Source: JAVKBW01 sp964352715 | GTDB taxonomy: Bacteria; Pseudomonadota; Alphaproteobacteria; UBA8366; Aestuariispiraceae | NCBI GenBank assembly: GCA_964352715.1 | Contig: CAYGSU010000030.1 | Coordinates: forward strand, 1-44,879 | Reading direction: 5' to 3' | DNA: 44,879 bases | Shown here: positions 16,559 to 24,947 of the stretch, piece after piece | How the letters are laid out: each line of letters opens with the position of its first letter | Numbering within the stretch: the stretch's first letter is position 1 | Made by a program: the position numbers and the translations under genes | Notes under the pieces: model-generated | What the model was told of the DNA's origin: nothing | Seen by the model: only the letters and a program-made list of their open reading frames with translations | Databases searched by the model: none

Positions 16559-17102
16559 CTTCAAGCAGGAGAGATTCGAGCTGGTCTTTCACGACGCCCA
16601 GTTCGGCCTTCTTTTCCTTCGACATTGACGACGGTGGCTGCGAACTCAGAACTTCCTCGATCCGAACTTTCGCCGGCTCAACCATTTCGACCTGGTTGGA
16701 TTCTTCTTCCATCAGATCATCGGTTACTTCGGCTGGCGTCGAGACAGCGGACTGCTGTACTGCTGCTGCGGCATCCGTCGTTACAACGCTTTCCTCGGGC
16801 AGACCATCCATATCGGCGATCAGACCTTTCGCGCCTCTTTCCCTCAACCGCTTCTGCACCCCACGAATCGTAAAGCCATCTGCATAGAGAAGATCGCGAA
16901 TACAGCGGAGGAGCGAGACATCTTCCGGGCGATAGTACCGCCGCCCGCCTGCCCGCTTCAGCGGTTTGACTTGCGTGAATTTTGTTTCCCAGAACCGCAG
17001 CACATGCTGTGGCACATCCAGGTCCTGCGAAACTTCGCTTATGGTTCGGAAAGCTGACGCCGATTTTTCCGGCTTCGACGCCGCGTCGGCAGCATCACTC
17101 AT
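16533..17102 (-). CDS. MerR-family transcriptional regulator
   Basis: A 189-residue protein with a MerR helix-turn-helix at about residues 18-85 (TISEVSQDLDVPQHVLRFW, then GGRRYYRPEDVSLLRCI) and an acidic, poorly conserved C-terminal part. No cysteine metal site of the CueR or MerR kind is seen. The ATG at 17102 shares one base with the ihfA stop (TGATG); a GTG one codon earlier is the alternative. The ihfA-merR pair is common in alphaproteobacteria, and its role there is not well known. The 3' end overlaps the amidotransferase gene by 26 bases on the other strand. Confidence 0.88.
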   Translation of the reverse strand: MSDAADAASKPEKSASAFRTISEVSQDLDVPQHVLRFWETKFTQVKPLKRAGGRRYYRPEDVSLLRCIRDLLYADGFTIRGVQKRLRERGAKGLIADMDGLPEESVVTTDAAAAVQQSAVSTPAEVTDDLMEEESNQVEMVEPAKVRIEEVLSSQPPSSMSKEKKAELGVVKDQLESLLLEVRTARQSL

Positions 17103-17416
17103 CACGTCGCCTGTTTATCCGAGTTATGGGCATTGATACGATTCTTCAGCACATGACTGGGCCGGAACACCAAAACCTTGCGTGGCAGAATCGGAACTTC
17201 CTCGCCGGTTTTCGGGTTGCGCCCGATCCGCTCGCCTTTCTGTCGAACAGAAAAACTTCCAAAGGAAGAAATCTTGACTGTTTCGCCGCGCGTCAGTGCG
17301 TCCGAAACCTCGCCGAGAACAGCCTCCACAAGCTCTGCGGATTCGTTACGTGACAGGCCGACTTCCTGATAAACACATTCGGCCAATTCAGCCCGCGTTA
17401 CTGTCTTGTCAGACAT
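17102..17416 (-). CDS. ihfA: Integration host factor subunit alpha
   Basis: A 104-residue DNA-bending protein of the HU/IHF family that pairs with IhfB at recombination, replication and promoter sites. The start MSDKTVTRAELAECVY and the arm region GRNPKTGEEVPILPRKVLVFRPS are diagnostic (GRNPKTGE then the P-R-K-V-L-V-F-R-P-S arm). The ATG at 17416 is chosen over an upstream frame start because homology begins there and GAGGGG lies upstream. It is followed by merR with a one-base overlap. A TATATA near 17500 may belong to its promoter. Confidence 0.95.
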   Translation of the reverse strand: MSDKTVTRAELAECVYQEVGLSRNESAELVEAVLGEVSDALTRGETVKISSFGSFSVRQKGERIGRNPKTGEEVPILPRKVLVFRPSHVLKNRINAHNSDKQAT

Positions 17417-17580
17417 GGCCGTTCCCCTCACCGGCGAAGTTTCCCTACTCGCCCCGATTCCAGTCTTGATGGCAGACCAAGCCACTGACCGAAACATCTA
17501 TATATGTCATGAAGTTAATCGTGTGTCTTCGCGAGGTCAACGAACAATAGTCGCCGATTGTACGATTTACGTCGCCTCGA

Positions 17581-18558
17581 TTACCAGCGAAGGATGGCTG
17601 AGCCCCAGGTAAAGCCGCCGCCCATGGCGGTCAGCGCTATCAGATCGCCGGGTTTGAACAGCTGACGTTCAAAGCCGTGCGTCAGCGCCAGCGGGATTGT
17701 CGCAGCCGATGTGTTGGCGTGTTCCTGCACGGTAACGATCACCCGGTCCTCGGATACGCCAAGCTTCTGACCCACCATGTCAATGATGCGCGCGTTCGCC
17801 TGATGCGGGATCAACCAGTCGATTTCATTGACCGACAAGCCGTTCGCCGTCAGCCCTTCCAGAACGACTTCGGTCATCCTCGACACCGCCTGACGGAAAA
17901 CATCCTGACCGTTCATGCGGACATAGCCGGCCGTGCCAGTCGTTCCCGGGCCGCCATCGACATAGAGTTGATCGTATTTCGTGCCGTCAGCGTGCAGATG
18001 CGTCGACAGGATGCCGCGCCCGTCATCGCTGCCGTTAACGACGGAACGCTGCAGGACAATTGCGCCGGCACCGTCGCCGAACAGAACGCAGGTTCCCCGG
18101 TCCGACCAATCGAGAATTCGGGAATACACTTCCGCACCGATAACCAGCGCCCGCGAGGCCTGGCCGAGGCGGATCATGTTATCCGCCATCGCCAGCGCAT
18201 AGACGAAGCCCGAACACACTGCCTGAATATCGAAGGCCGGTCCGCGATCGATACCGAGCGCCGCCTGTACCCGTGCCGCCGTCGCCGGAAACGTGTTGTC
18301 GGGCGTTGTGGTCGCCAGCACAACTAGGTCAATATCACCCGCACCGGTCTGGGCGGCTTCCATCGCCTCTTTTGCCGCGGCAACCGCAAGATCGGAAGTC
18401 AGTTGTCCATCGGCGGCGATATGACGCCGGGCGATACCGGTTCGCTTGCGAATCCATTCGTCCGACGTGTCGACATATTTGGCCAGATCATCATTGGTCA
18501 GGATTTTTTCGGGCAGGTATGCACCTACCCCTGTAATCTGGCTGCGATAAGACGTCAT
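17581..18558 (-). CDS. fabH: 3-oxoacyl-ACP synthase III (KAS III)
   Basis: Condenses acetyl-CoA with malonyl-ACP to start fatty acid synthesis in the cytosol. It has 325 residues, the usual length. The catalytic triad is C115 (AVCSGF), H252 (PHQANARI) and N282 (HANTSAAT). The nucleotide-binding TSDEWI motif is at residues 31-36 and the GGGFTWG C-terminus is present. Its start overlaps the plsX stop by four bases (ATGA), so the two are translationally coupled in the phospholipid/fatty acid operon. Confidence 0.97.
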   Translation of the reverse strand: MTSYRSQITGVGAYLPEKILTNDDLAKYVDTSDEWIRKRTGIARRHIAADGQLTSDLAVAAAKEAMEAAQTGAGDIDLVVLATTTPDNTFPATAARVQAALGIDRGPAFDIQAVCSGFVYALAMADNMIRLGQASRALVIGAEVYSRILDWSDRGTCVLFGDGAGAIVLQRSVVNGSDDGRGILSTHLHADGTKYDQLYVDGGPGTTGTAGYVRMNGQDVFRQAVSRMTEVVLEGLTANGLSVNEIDWLIPHQANARIIDMVGQKLGVSEDRVIVTVQEHANTSAATIPLALTHGFERQLFKPGDLIALTAMGGGFTWGSAILRW

Positions 18559-19598
18559 TGAGCGGCTGCTTTCGAGTCCCGGGCCGGGTCAAAACTTTCA
18601 AGATCAACCTTCATGGTTTCCATGAACCGATGGCTTACCATGTCGGCGGCGACACCGATCGCATTCGCGAATCCGATCGCATCCGTGCCACCGTGACTTT
18701 TTACAGCGATTCCATTCAGGCCAACAAACACCGCGCCGTTGTACTTGCGTGGATCCACCCTGCCGCGGGCCTTTTCAAGCGCCCGCCTTGCAAACAGATA
18801 CCCGATGCGGGCGAAAAGGCTGTGCTTGAACGCTTCACGCGTATAGGCGCTGACCAGCCGCGATGTACCCTCGGCTGTTTTCAGCGCCACATTGCCGGTG
18901 AATCCGTCGGTCACCACGACATCGACCGTTCCCTTGCCGATATCGTCGCCTTCGACAAAACCGGCGAATTCGATCGGCAGGGTGGAGGCACGCAGAATGG
19001 AGGCAGCCTGTTTCAGGATATCCTTACCTTTCATTTCCTCGACGCCGACATTCAGCAGCCCGATGGTCGGTTCGCGGATGCCAAGGACCGTGCGAACAAA
19101 CACTTCGCCCATAACAGCGAACTGCACCAGGTTGTTGGCGTCGCATTCGACATTCGCGCCCAGATCAAGCATGCAGCTTTCGCCGCGCAGGGTCGGGAAA
19201 AGCGAACAGATCGCCGGGCGGTCGATGCCCGGCAGCGTGCGCAGACAGAATTTCGCCATCGCCATCAGCGCACCGGTGTTACCGGCCGAAACCACACCGG
19301 CCGCCTCGCCTTTTTTCACGGCCTCGATGGACAGCCACATGCTGGAATTACGGCCATTTCGAAGCGCCATCGACGGCTTGTCTTCGTTCTGAACCGCATC
19401 GTCCGTATGACGAATTTCAACGCACTCGGCCAGCAACGGCTCGGCATCGACCAGCGGCTTCAGCTTCTTTTCATCGCCATACAGTAGAAATCGAAGTTCG
19501 GGTTGCCGTTCCCGTGCGATCGCGGCACCGGACACAACGATTTCGGGGGCTCCATCGCCCCCCATCCCGTCTATCGAAAGAATTATACTGTCGGTCAC
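18555..19598 (-). CDS. plsX: Phosphate acyltransferase PlsX
   Basis: Converts acyl-ACP to acyl-phosphate for PlsY, feeding membrane phospholipid synthesis. It has 347 residues. Marks include SIDGMGGDGAPE at the N-terminus, SAGNTGALMA and LDLGANVECD. It lies downstream of rpmF and upstream of fabH with a four-base overlap, the standard arrangement across proteobacteria. Confidence 0.97.
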   Translation of the reverse strand: MTDSIILSIDGMGGDGAPEIVVSGAAIARERQPELRFLLYGDEKKLKPLVDAEPLLAECVEIRHTDDAVQNEDKPSMALRNGRNSSMWLSIEAVKKGEAAGVVSAGNTGALMAMAKFCLRTLPGIDRPAICSLFPTLRGESCMLDLGANVECDANNLVQFAVMGEVFVRTVLGIREPTIGLLNVGVEEMKGKDILKQAASILRASTLPIEFAGFVEGDDIGKGTVDVVVTDGFTGNVALKTAEGTSRLVSAYTREAFKHSLFARIGYLFARRALEKARGRVDPRKYNGAVFVGLNGIAVKSHGGTDAIGFANAIGVAADMVSHRFMETMKVDLESFDPARDSKAAAQ

Positions 19599-19701
19599 CG
19601 GAGCCGCCCTATCAACGGCGGCACGCCGCCGCCCGCTGAATCATGCGTTATCTGGCAACAGCTTCGCCGTCGTGTCAAATCTACCAGTGGATAGCGAATG
19701 C

Positions 19702-19884
19702 TCAGACGCCAGCGGCTTCGACGACTTCACGACCGTCGTAGTGACCGCACGAGGCGCAAACATGATGTGGCAGCTTCAATTCGCCACAGTTCGGGCACTC
19801 GGCCGAAGACACCGCAACCAGCGCATCATGTGCCCGACGGTTATCGCGACGCGACCGACTAACTTTTCTCTTTGGTACAGCCAT
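19702..19884 (-). CDS. rpmF: Ribosomal protein L32
   Basis: A 60-residue large-subunit protein. It begins MAVPKRKVSRSRR and carries a zinc ribbon, CPNC and CASC. The start at 19884 is set by this conserved beginning; a longer frame reaches 19905 but has no family support. It heads the rpmF-plsX-fabH run, 103 bases before plsX. Confidence 0.97.
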   Translation of the reverse strand: MAVPKRKVSRSRRDNRRAHDALVAVSSAECPNCGELKLPHHVCASCGHYDGREVVEAAGV

Positions 19885-19976
19885 TTTTTTTACCCGGTTC
19901 CTCAAAAACGAGCGGCTTCTTAACGAATTTGATCGGCAAGAGCAAGCGCTGTACGTGGATTAGGGCAAGATAATCG

Positions 19977-20519
19977 CTACTTGTCCCGTTTCAGCGCCGA
20001 CAGCACGGCAAAAGGGTTGTTCGGCGCATCGACCGTTATCGCCTCACCCAGCCCGTCGGTATCGATTTTTGCATCCTCCGCCCGGGGAAACGGATCAAGC
20101 GCAAGCGAAAGATGCTGTGCCGCCAATTCGCCGAGATCGATTGCGCCGTTGTCGAATGCTTCCGGCGGGTCCTCGTCTTCCAGTGTCAGCTCAACATCGA
20201 GATCGGCTTCGTCAGGGCCGAATTCAGCAACGATACCCTCATCGATTGTCGCCGGCACCGGCCGCAGCGACGTGACGCACCGCTGGGTGACTGACGCCCG
20301 GATTCGACCTTCAACACGAATCAGCGGGCCTGCCCCGACAGTCCGAACGGTAAAGTCACCCACAAGACTATCGATGCCGATCAGATCGAATCGCTTGGCC
20401 AGCTGTTCCCGTTCTCCTGCTTCCGCCGTGACGGTGTAGTCACGCCCCAGACGCGGAGCGTCGACCGCCTGGATACGGCGCGAAAACTCCGGCACGATGG
20501 GAATCTCGCTTGCTGCCAT
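19977..20519 (-). CDS. YceD/DUF177 family protein
   Basis: A 180-residue acidic protein of the DUF177 (YceD) family, normally encoded next to rpmF and linked to 23S rRNA accumulation and ribosome assembly. The central RVEGRIRASVTQRCVTSLRP region (read as RVEGRIRAS then VTQRCVTSLRP) and the C-terminal NPFAVLSALK are typical. Only one cysteine remains in the usual Cys area. It sits between the CBP3-like chaperone gene and rpmF on the same strand. Confidence 0.9.
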   Translation of the reverse strand: MAASEIPIVPEFSRRIQAVDAPRLGRDYTVTAEAGEREQLAKRFDLIGIDSLVGDFTVRTVGAGPLIRVEGRIRASVTQRCVTSLRPVPATIDEGIVAEFGPDEADLDVELTLEDEDPPEAFDNGAIDLGELAAQHLSLALDPFPRAEDAKIDTDGLGEAITVDAPNNPFAVLSALKRDK

Positions 20520-20532
20520 TTCGCACCTCCTG

Positions 20533-21078
20533 TCAGCGAATCGCCGGTTCCGGGAAATGCACCCTGCCGGCCAGGATATCGGATTCTTCCTGTGTTTTAA
20601 GATTGGCGGTTACAGTCCGCGCATACTGCGCCAGCGCAATGACGGCAGGCTGGCCAGCGTCATCCGACCGGTAGACATTGCGCGCAATCGCCGCCTCCAA
20701 AGCATCCCCCCCGGCGCCGGGTGATACCGCCCGGTGATAGGCTTCCAGCCTGCCCAATGCAGCCTTGGCCAGCGCCTTGATCTTTTTCGGCACGCTCAGA
20801 TCGCCGACCCCCATTTCGCGCAGGGCGGCATCCAGATCGTCTACCATGCGGTCGGTCAGACAGCGCAGGGCCGGATGTTCGCGCCCGCGTTCATCAAAGC
20901 GGGTCAGAACGAGAAACATATGCAGCACAAGCATGTCGAACCTGCCATCCAGCGAATCAGACACCGAATAGCCAGTATAGAATACCGGCAGCCGCGACTG
21001 GGCCCTGATCTGTTCATACAGATCATACGCTGCCTGACGGTCTGATTTGCGAGAGAAAAGGCCGGAAATCGACAACAT
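20533..21078 (-). CDS. Ubiquinol-cytochrome c chaperone (CBP3-like)
   Basis: A 181-residue member of the ubiquinol-cytochrome c chaperone family, related to mitochondrial CBP3/UQCC1, which helps assemble cytochrome b of complex III. The YDLYEQIRAQSRLPVFYTGY start and the FDMLVLHMFLVL helix are characteristic, as is DDLDAALREMGVGDLSVPKK (DDLDAALREMGVGD, then LSVPKK). The ATG at 21078 is chosen over 21162 since homology begins at MLSISGLF. It is encoded 13 bases upstream of the DUF177 gene and divergent from omlA, a layout common in alphaproteobacteria. Confidence 0.92.
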   Translation of the reverse strand: MLSISGLFSRKSDRQAAYDLYEQIRAQSRLPVFYTGYSVSDSLDGRFDMLVLHMFLVLTRFDERGREHPALRCLTDRMVDDLDAALREMGVGDLSVPKKIKALAKAALGRLEAYHRAVSPGAGGDALEAAIARNVYRSDDAGQPAVIALAQYARTVTANLKTQEESDILAGRVHFPEPAIR

Positions 21079-21236
21079 TGGGCTGAACTTTCTGAAATCG
21101 TGGACCCTGTGCGAGCCGCCCTGCGTTTGACAGGAAAACACCTCGATGCCATATCTCGGCAAGGATACGCAATGTTGCGTCGGGATGCCCGATATTCAAG
21201 CGTCCGTAACAGTATGCTGCCCGGAAAGACACCTGT

Positions 21237-21719
21237 TTGACTGACAGAAACGATACGCCATCCGCAATTTTGCACCGCCGCCGCACGTCCATGACGGTGC
21301 TGGCTTGCCTTGTCATCGGCCTGGCGGTTGCCGGCTGTACGCCGAAAACGGCGCTGCGCGGCAACGAACCGCGTGAAGCCGACCTTGAGAAATTGCAGGT
21401 CGGTGTCGCAAAAAAGGCGGATGTGCAGCAAATCCTGGGTAGCCCATCCGTGCTCGGAACGTTCGATAGCAATGTCTGGTACTACATGAGCCGGAAAACC
21501 GAACAATGGGCATTCTTTGAGCCCGATGTTATCGAACAACAGGTTCTGGCGGTATATTTCGACGATCAGGATGTGCTGCAGCACATGCAAACCTACGACA
21601 AGGACGATGCGCGCGACATCGCCTATTCCGAACGGGAAACGCCGACAGCCGGCAACAAGCTTGGCTTTTTCGAACAGATTTTCGGCAACCTCGGCAAGGG
21701 CAGCAAGCTGGGAAACTAG
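21237..21719 (+). CDS. Outer membrane assembly lipoprotein, OmlA/SmpA/BamE family
   Basis: A 160-residue lipoprotein of the BAM-complex accessory family. The lipobox is AVAGC with the lipidated cysteine at residue 34. The LQVGVAKKADVQQILGSPS stretch and the DSNVWYYMSRK stretch are the SmpA/OmlA core. The start is TTG at 21237: an upstream in-frame stop (21207) allows no other start, and the internal ATG at 21291 would remove the basic n-region (RRR) needed by the signal peptide. GGAAAG lies about ten bases upstream. It diverges from the CBP3-like gene. Confidence 0.9.
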   Translation: MTDRNDTPSAILHRRRTSMTVLACLVIGLAVAGCTPKTALRGNEPREADLEKLQVGVAKKADVQQILGSPSVLGTFDSNVWYYMSRKTEQWAFFEPDVIEQQVLAVYFDDQDVLQHMQTYDKDDARDIAYSERETPTAGNKLGFFEQIFGNLGKGSKLGN

Positions 21720-21757
21720 GTTAGCGGCATGACGACCCGTCACCGGAAAGCTTCGCC

Positions 21758-22603
21758 ATGGACGTAAGAAAGCTGACCGGCTTCATGGGGGCGGAAGCCT
21801 TCGGGGTCGACCTGAAAGCACCGATAGCCGATGCTCTGGCGACCGACCTGCGAAACACGCTCGCCAACCACCACATGGTCGTGTTCCGCGACCAGCATCT
21901 GTCCATTGCCGAGCAGAAGCGGCTGACGCTTGTTTTCGGTCCACTGATGCAGCTTCCCTATGTCGCGCCGACAAAGGACGATCCTGACGTGATCGCGGTC
22001 CGCAAGCTCGCAGTTGAAGTTAAAACCGGCGTTTTCGGGGGCGACTGGCATTCCGATTTCAGCTTTCTGGAAAACCCGCCGGCAGGCTCGGTGCTGAACG
22101 CCATCGACGTACCTGACGTCGGCGGCGATACGGTCTGGGCGAGCCAGGCGGCAGCGTATGATGCCCTGCCCGCCGATTTGAAACAGGTGGTCGATGGCCG
22201 CAAGGCGGTGCATATCGGCAAACCCTATGGCGTCACCCATGCGCCGCCGGAGAAAGACCGCGCTAACAGCTCCATCAAAATGACCCGCGGCGACCCGAAG
22301 GCTGACCGCGAAATCCTACACCCTGCCATCGTCACCAATCCACTGAACGGACAAAAGGCGCTGTTTCTGAACCCGATCTACACCACCCGGTTCGACGGCA
22401 TGACCGAGGAAGAAAGCCGGCCCCTTCTGGACGCAATCTACAAATACGCAACCCGGCCCGATTTCTGCTGCCGGCTGCGTTGGCGCAACGGCGACGTAGC
22501 CGTCTGGGACAACCGCATGTGCCTGCACTTCGCCACAAACGACTATGACGGTGTTAATCGCCTGCTCTACCGCACCACCTTCACTGCAGCTCCGCCACAA
22601 TAA
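21758..22603 (+). CDS. TauD/TfdA-family 2-oxoglutarate-dependent dioxygenase
   Basis: A 281-residue non-heme iron dioxygenase. The iron facial triad is H98-x-D100 (WHSDFSF) and H257 (CLHFATNDY), and R268/R272 are candidate 2-oxoglutarate anchors. It could hydroxylate a sulfonate, a methylated amine or a carboxylate; the substrate cannot be called. It follows omlA by 38 bases on the same strand, though the two are functionally unrelated, and it ends directly at a strong terminator. It appears inserted into the otherwise conserved omlA neighbourhood. Confidence 0.88.
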   Translation: MDVRKLTGFMGAEAFGVDLKAPIADALATDLRNTLANHHMVVFRDQHLSIAEQKRLTLVFGPLMQLPYVAPTKDDPDVIAVRKLAVEVKTGVFGGDWHSDFSFLENPPAGSVLNAIDVPDVGGDTVWASQAAAYDALPADLKQVVDGRKAVHIGKPYGVTHAPPEKDRANSSIKMTRGDPKADREILHPAIVTNPLNGQKALFLNPIYTTRFDGMTEEESRPLLDAIYKYATRPDFCCRLRWRNGDVAVWDNRMCLHFATNDYDGVNRLLYRTTFTAAPPQ

Positions 22604-22635
22604 AAACCCCGGAGCCGAAGCGCCGGGGTTTCTGT
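22604..22635. terminator. Bidirectional terminator between tauD-like and TTC38-like genes
   Basis: AAACCCCGG (22604-22612) and CCGGGGTTT (22623-22631) form a perfect 9-bp stem. A T-rich tail follows on the plus strand and TTTTTATT on the minus strand. It serves two convergent genes and is nearly identical to the terminator at 26676. Confidence 0.9.
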
Positions 22636-22644
22636 TTTGCTGGA

Positions 22645-23985
22645 TCAGGCGACCCGTGTCAGGGAGGGTTTCAGTTTCCCCGCCCTGTTGCGGAACGACT
22701 GATTCACCGGGCTGAACGGCTTGTGGGCAAGCCGCTCATTTGCCAGCGCCGAAGCCACGGATGCGTTGCCGGCGCGCAGTGCCGCTTCCATCAACGTCCA
22801 GTCAATTACATCCCGCTGGGCATGCGACCCGCCAAAGGCGTTGGCGATGAAGCGGACCGGATGCAACGTTTCCACGGCAGCGGCATAGTCGCCGTTGTAA
22901 AACGCCTGGAACCCTTCGATCAGCGGCTGACCGATAGACCGGCGCCAACTGTCGACTTCCGATCCCGTATCATCTGCGGTGCGATAGGCGGCGAGGATTT
23001 CCTCGACTCTCTCCTGCCGGCCGGCGCCAAGATGACTCATCGCCGCGTGCCAGTCATTGAAGGGGTACAGTTTGCCATCGGCGTGCTGCGTCCAGACATC
23101 CGACTGTTCCAGCCAGCGGTCACCAACGGCATGCCCGGAGATATCGAGCCTCCACAGCAACGCTGAGGCATCGACCATATCCTGCGCAACTTCGCTGTTG
23201 CCATCCCGAACTGCCGAATCGTACAGCGAAAGCGCTTCATCTGACTGGCCGAGATCGAGATGGAAGATCGCCCGGTGCCACCAGTTGTGAACCTTGAAAA
23301 AGTTGTCATCACCGGCCCAGTAAGGCTCGCGGGTGATCATCCAGCCGACCCCGTCCTGCGCCCTGCCCTGCATTTCCATGACATGGGCAACCGCATGATG
23401 CGCCCAGCAATCCAGCGGATCGAGATCAACCGCTTGCCGCCCGGCGTCTTCGGCACGGGCATAATCGCCGGCTTCCTCATACCCGAAGGACAGCAGCCCG
23501 ATCACAATCGAATAGCCGGGAACTTCCGGGGTCCAGTTCGGCAGAACGCGAAGAATACGATCCCGCATGTTCCGGGCATTGGCGCGGAAGAAATCCATCA
23601 GGACACCGGTCTGCAGGGCGACGATGTCACGCGGATACAGCATGCTGTGACGATCGAGCTGCACCGCCGCCTTTGTCCAGTTACCGGTCACCAGATGGCT
23701 CAGGGCCACCACATGGGAGGCTGAACGATCATCAATGGTCGAGGCCTTCAGCGCCTCGACAATCGAAGCGGCTGCCGCCGTTGCTTCCGGCTCTGTCGAT
23801 AATGCGAACAGATAGGCTTTCAGCACTTTGGCCATCGCGAATTCGGGTGAGACTTCAATCGCCTGATCAGCGAAGGCGACCGGGTCGCCCCGGTAGATGT
23901 TGAAGGCGCGCACGGCATTCTCGTAATGCGCCAGACTTTCGGGCGTAGCGCCCGCTACAGGATTACCCTGACAATCAGTTAACAT
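22645..23985 (-). CDS. TTC38-like tetratricopeptide repeat protein
   Basis: A 446-residue soluble protein resembling the tetratricopeptide repeat protein 38 family, which is shared by bacteria and animals. TPR-like helices recur through the chain, and the central HHAVAHVMEMQGR, HNWWHRAIFHLDLG and FNDWHAAMSHLGAGR blocks are characteristic histidine/tryptophan-rich turns. The start at 23985 is preferred because AAAAGGA sits at proper spacing; ATGs at 24006 and 23991 are in frame. The biochemical role is unknown. A TetR gene lies divergently upstream. Confidence 0.85.
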   Translation of the reverse strand: MLTDCQGNPVAGATPESLAHYENAVRAFNIYRGDPVAFADQAIEVSPEFAMAKVLKAYLFALSTEPEATAAAASIVEALKASTIDDRSASHVVALSHLVTGNWTKAAVQLDRHSMLYPRDIVALQTGVLMDFFRANARNMRDRILRVLPNWTPEVPGYSIVIGLLSFGYEEAGDYARAEDAGRQAVDLDPLDCWAHHAVAHVMEMQGRAQDGVGWMITREPYWAGDDNFFKVHNWWHRAIFHLDLGQSDEALSLYDSAVRDGNSEVAQDMVDASALLWRLDISGHAVGDRWLEQSDVWTQHADGKLYPFNDWHAAMSHLGAGRQERVEEILAAYRTADDTGSEVDSWRRSIGQPLIEGFQAFYNGDYAAAVETLHPVRFIANAFGGSHAQRDVIDWTLMEAALRAGNASVASALANERLAHKPFSPVNQSFRNRAGKLKPSLTRVA

Positions 23986-24293
23986 GGTCATTTCCTTTTC
24001 GGTCATACAGTTGTTTTAGACGACCATTCGAAACGTTACATCCAGGATTGCGGAAAAAGCGCGATACGGGTTATATCGGCGCTGTTTTCGCAATAGATGA
24101 TGCGTGTTCCAACGGTGCCGGGAGCATCGCAATTTTGGCGTCAAACGCCTAGGCGACTTGTGGTAGAGTTTTCAATCTTTTGATATCTTGTTTAATATCA
24201 ATAGGTTACGATTCTTTTAGCGGTTGAAACAGCAGGTTTCACACCTGTTATGGGCAAAAACTATACCGCGAGTCCGGTTTTTGGAGATCAGAC
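23986..24293. promoter_or_regulatory. Divergent promoter region, TTC38-like / TetR
   Basis: 308 bases without a gene, becoming AT-rich toward the TetR gene. Two inverted repeats are present: 24180-24201 (listed separately) and CAGGT-N5-ACCTG at 24233-24247, the latter 47-61 bases before the TetR start. No other structure was seen. Confidence 0.5.
24180..24201. promoter_or_regulatory. Candidate TetR operator
   Basis: TTGATAT, eight bases and ATATCAA form perfect 7-bp arms, 22 bases in total. The size and the position between two divergent genes fit a TetR-family operator. Confidence 0.5.
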
Positions 24294-24908
24294 ATGCGCA
24301 AGGGTGAACGGACCCGGCAGCAAATTCTCGAGATTGCTGAAGCTGCCGTTTTGCAGAAAGGGTTCGGCGGCACGTCAATCGACGAACTGGTCGCCGAGGC
24401 CAATCTGACAAAGAGCGGGTTTCTGTACCACTTCAAGGATAAGAACCAACTCGCCCTCGCGCTCATTCAACGCTACATCGAAAATGACCGGGCCATATTC
24501 GATAGCATCTTTGACCGGGCGTCGGACCTGTCCGACGATCCGCTGCAGCGCATGTTGATCGGTCTGAAGCTTCTGGCCGAATTGCTGGACGATATCGAAG
24601 GCGGCCATCCAGGCTGCCTGGTTGCCACGGTATGCTATCAGGAACGGCTGTTTGACCGCGACGTGATTACCCTGAACCGGGATGCTGTTCTGGAATGGCA
24701 GGCGCGGTTTCGCGACATGTTTGACGATATCGAGGAAAAATATGAACCCGCAGAGCCACAGGATACACAAGACCTCGCGGATATGATCACGACAATCATC
24801 GAAGGCGGTATCGTCACGTCGAAGGCTCTGGCCGAGCCGTCGATCCTGCCGCGTCAGATCCTGCTTCTGCGCAGCTACATCAAGCTGCTGTATCAGCCCA
24901 GGCGCTGA
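24294..24908 (+). CDS. TetR-family transcriptional regulator
   Basis: A 204-residue regulator. The TetR helix-turn-helix covers about residues 5-50: RTRQQILEIAEAAVLQKGF, TSIDELVAEANLTKSGFLYH and KDKNQLALALI. The C-terminal ligand domain contains GHPGCLVATVC, like regulators of the AcuR/NemR-type group. GGAG precedes the ATG. It diverges from the TTC38-like gene, the likely target. The ligand is unknown. Confidence 0.9.
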   Translation: MRKGERTRQQILEIAEAAVLQKGFGGTSIDELVAEANLTKSGFLYHFKDKNQLALALIQRYIENDRAIFDSIFDRASDLSDDPLQRMLIGLKLLAELLDDIEGGHPGCLVATVCYQERLFDRDVITLNRDAVLEWQARFRDMFDDIEEKYEPAEPQDTQDLADMITTIIEGGIVTSKALAEPSILPRQILLLRSYIKLLYQPRR

Positions 24909-24947
24909 GGCAGCCCGTTCGGGCTTATACGACGCGCCCGCCCCGCC

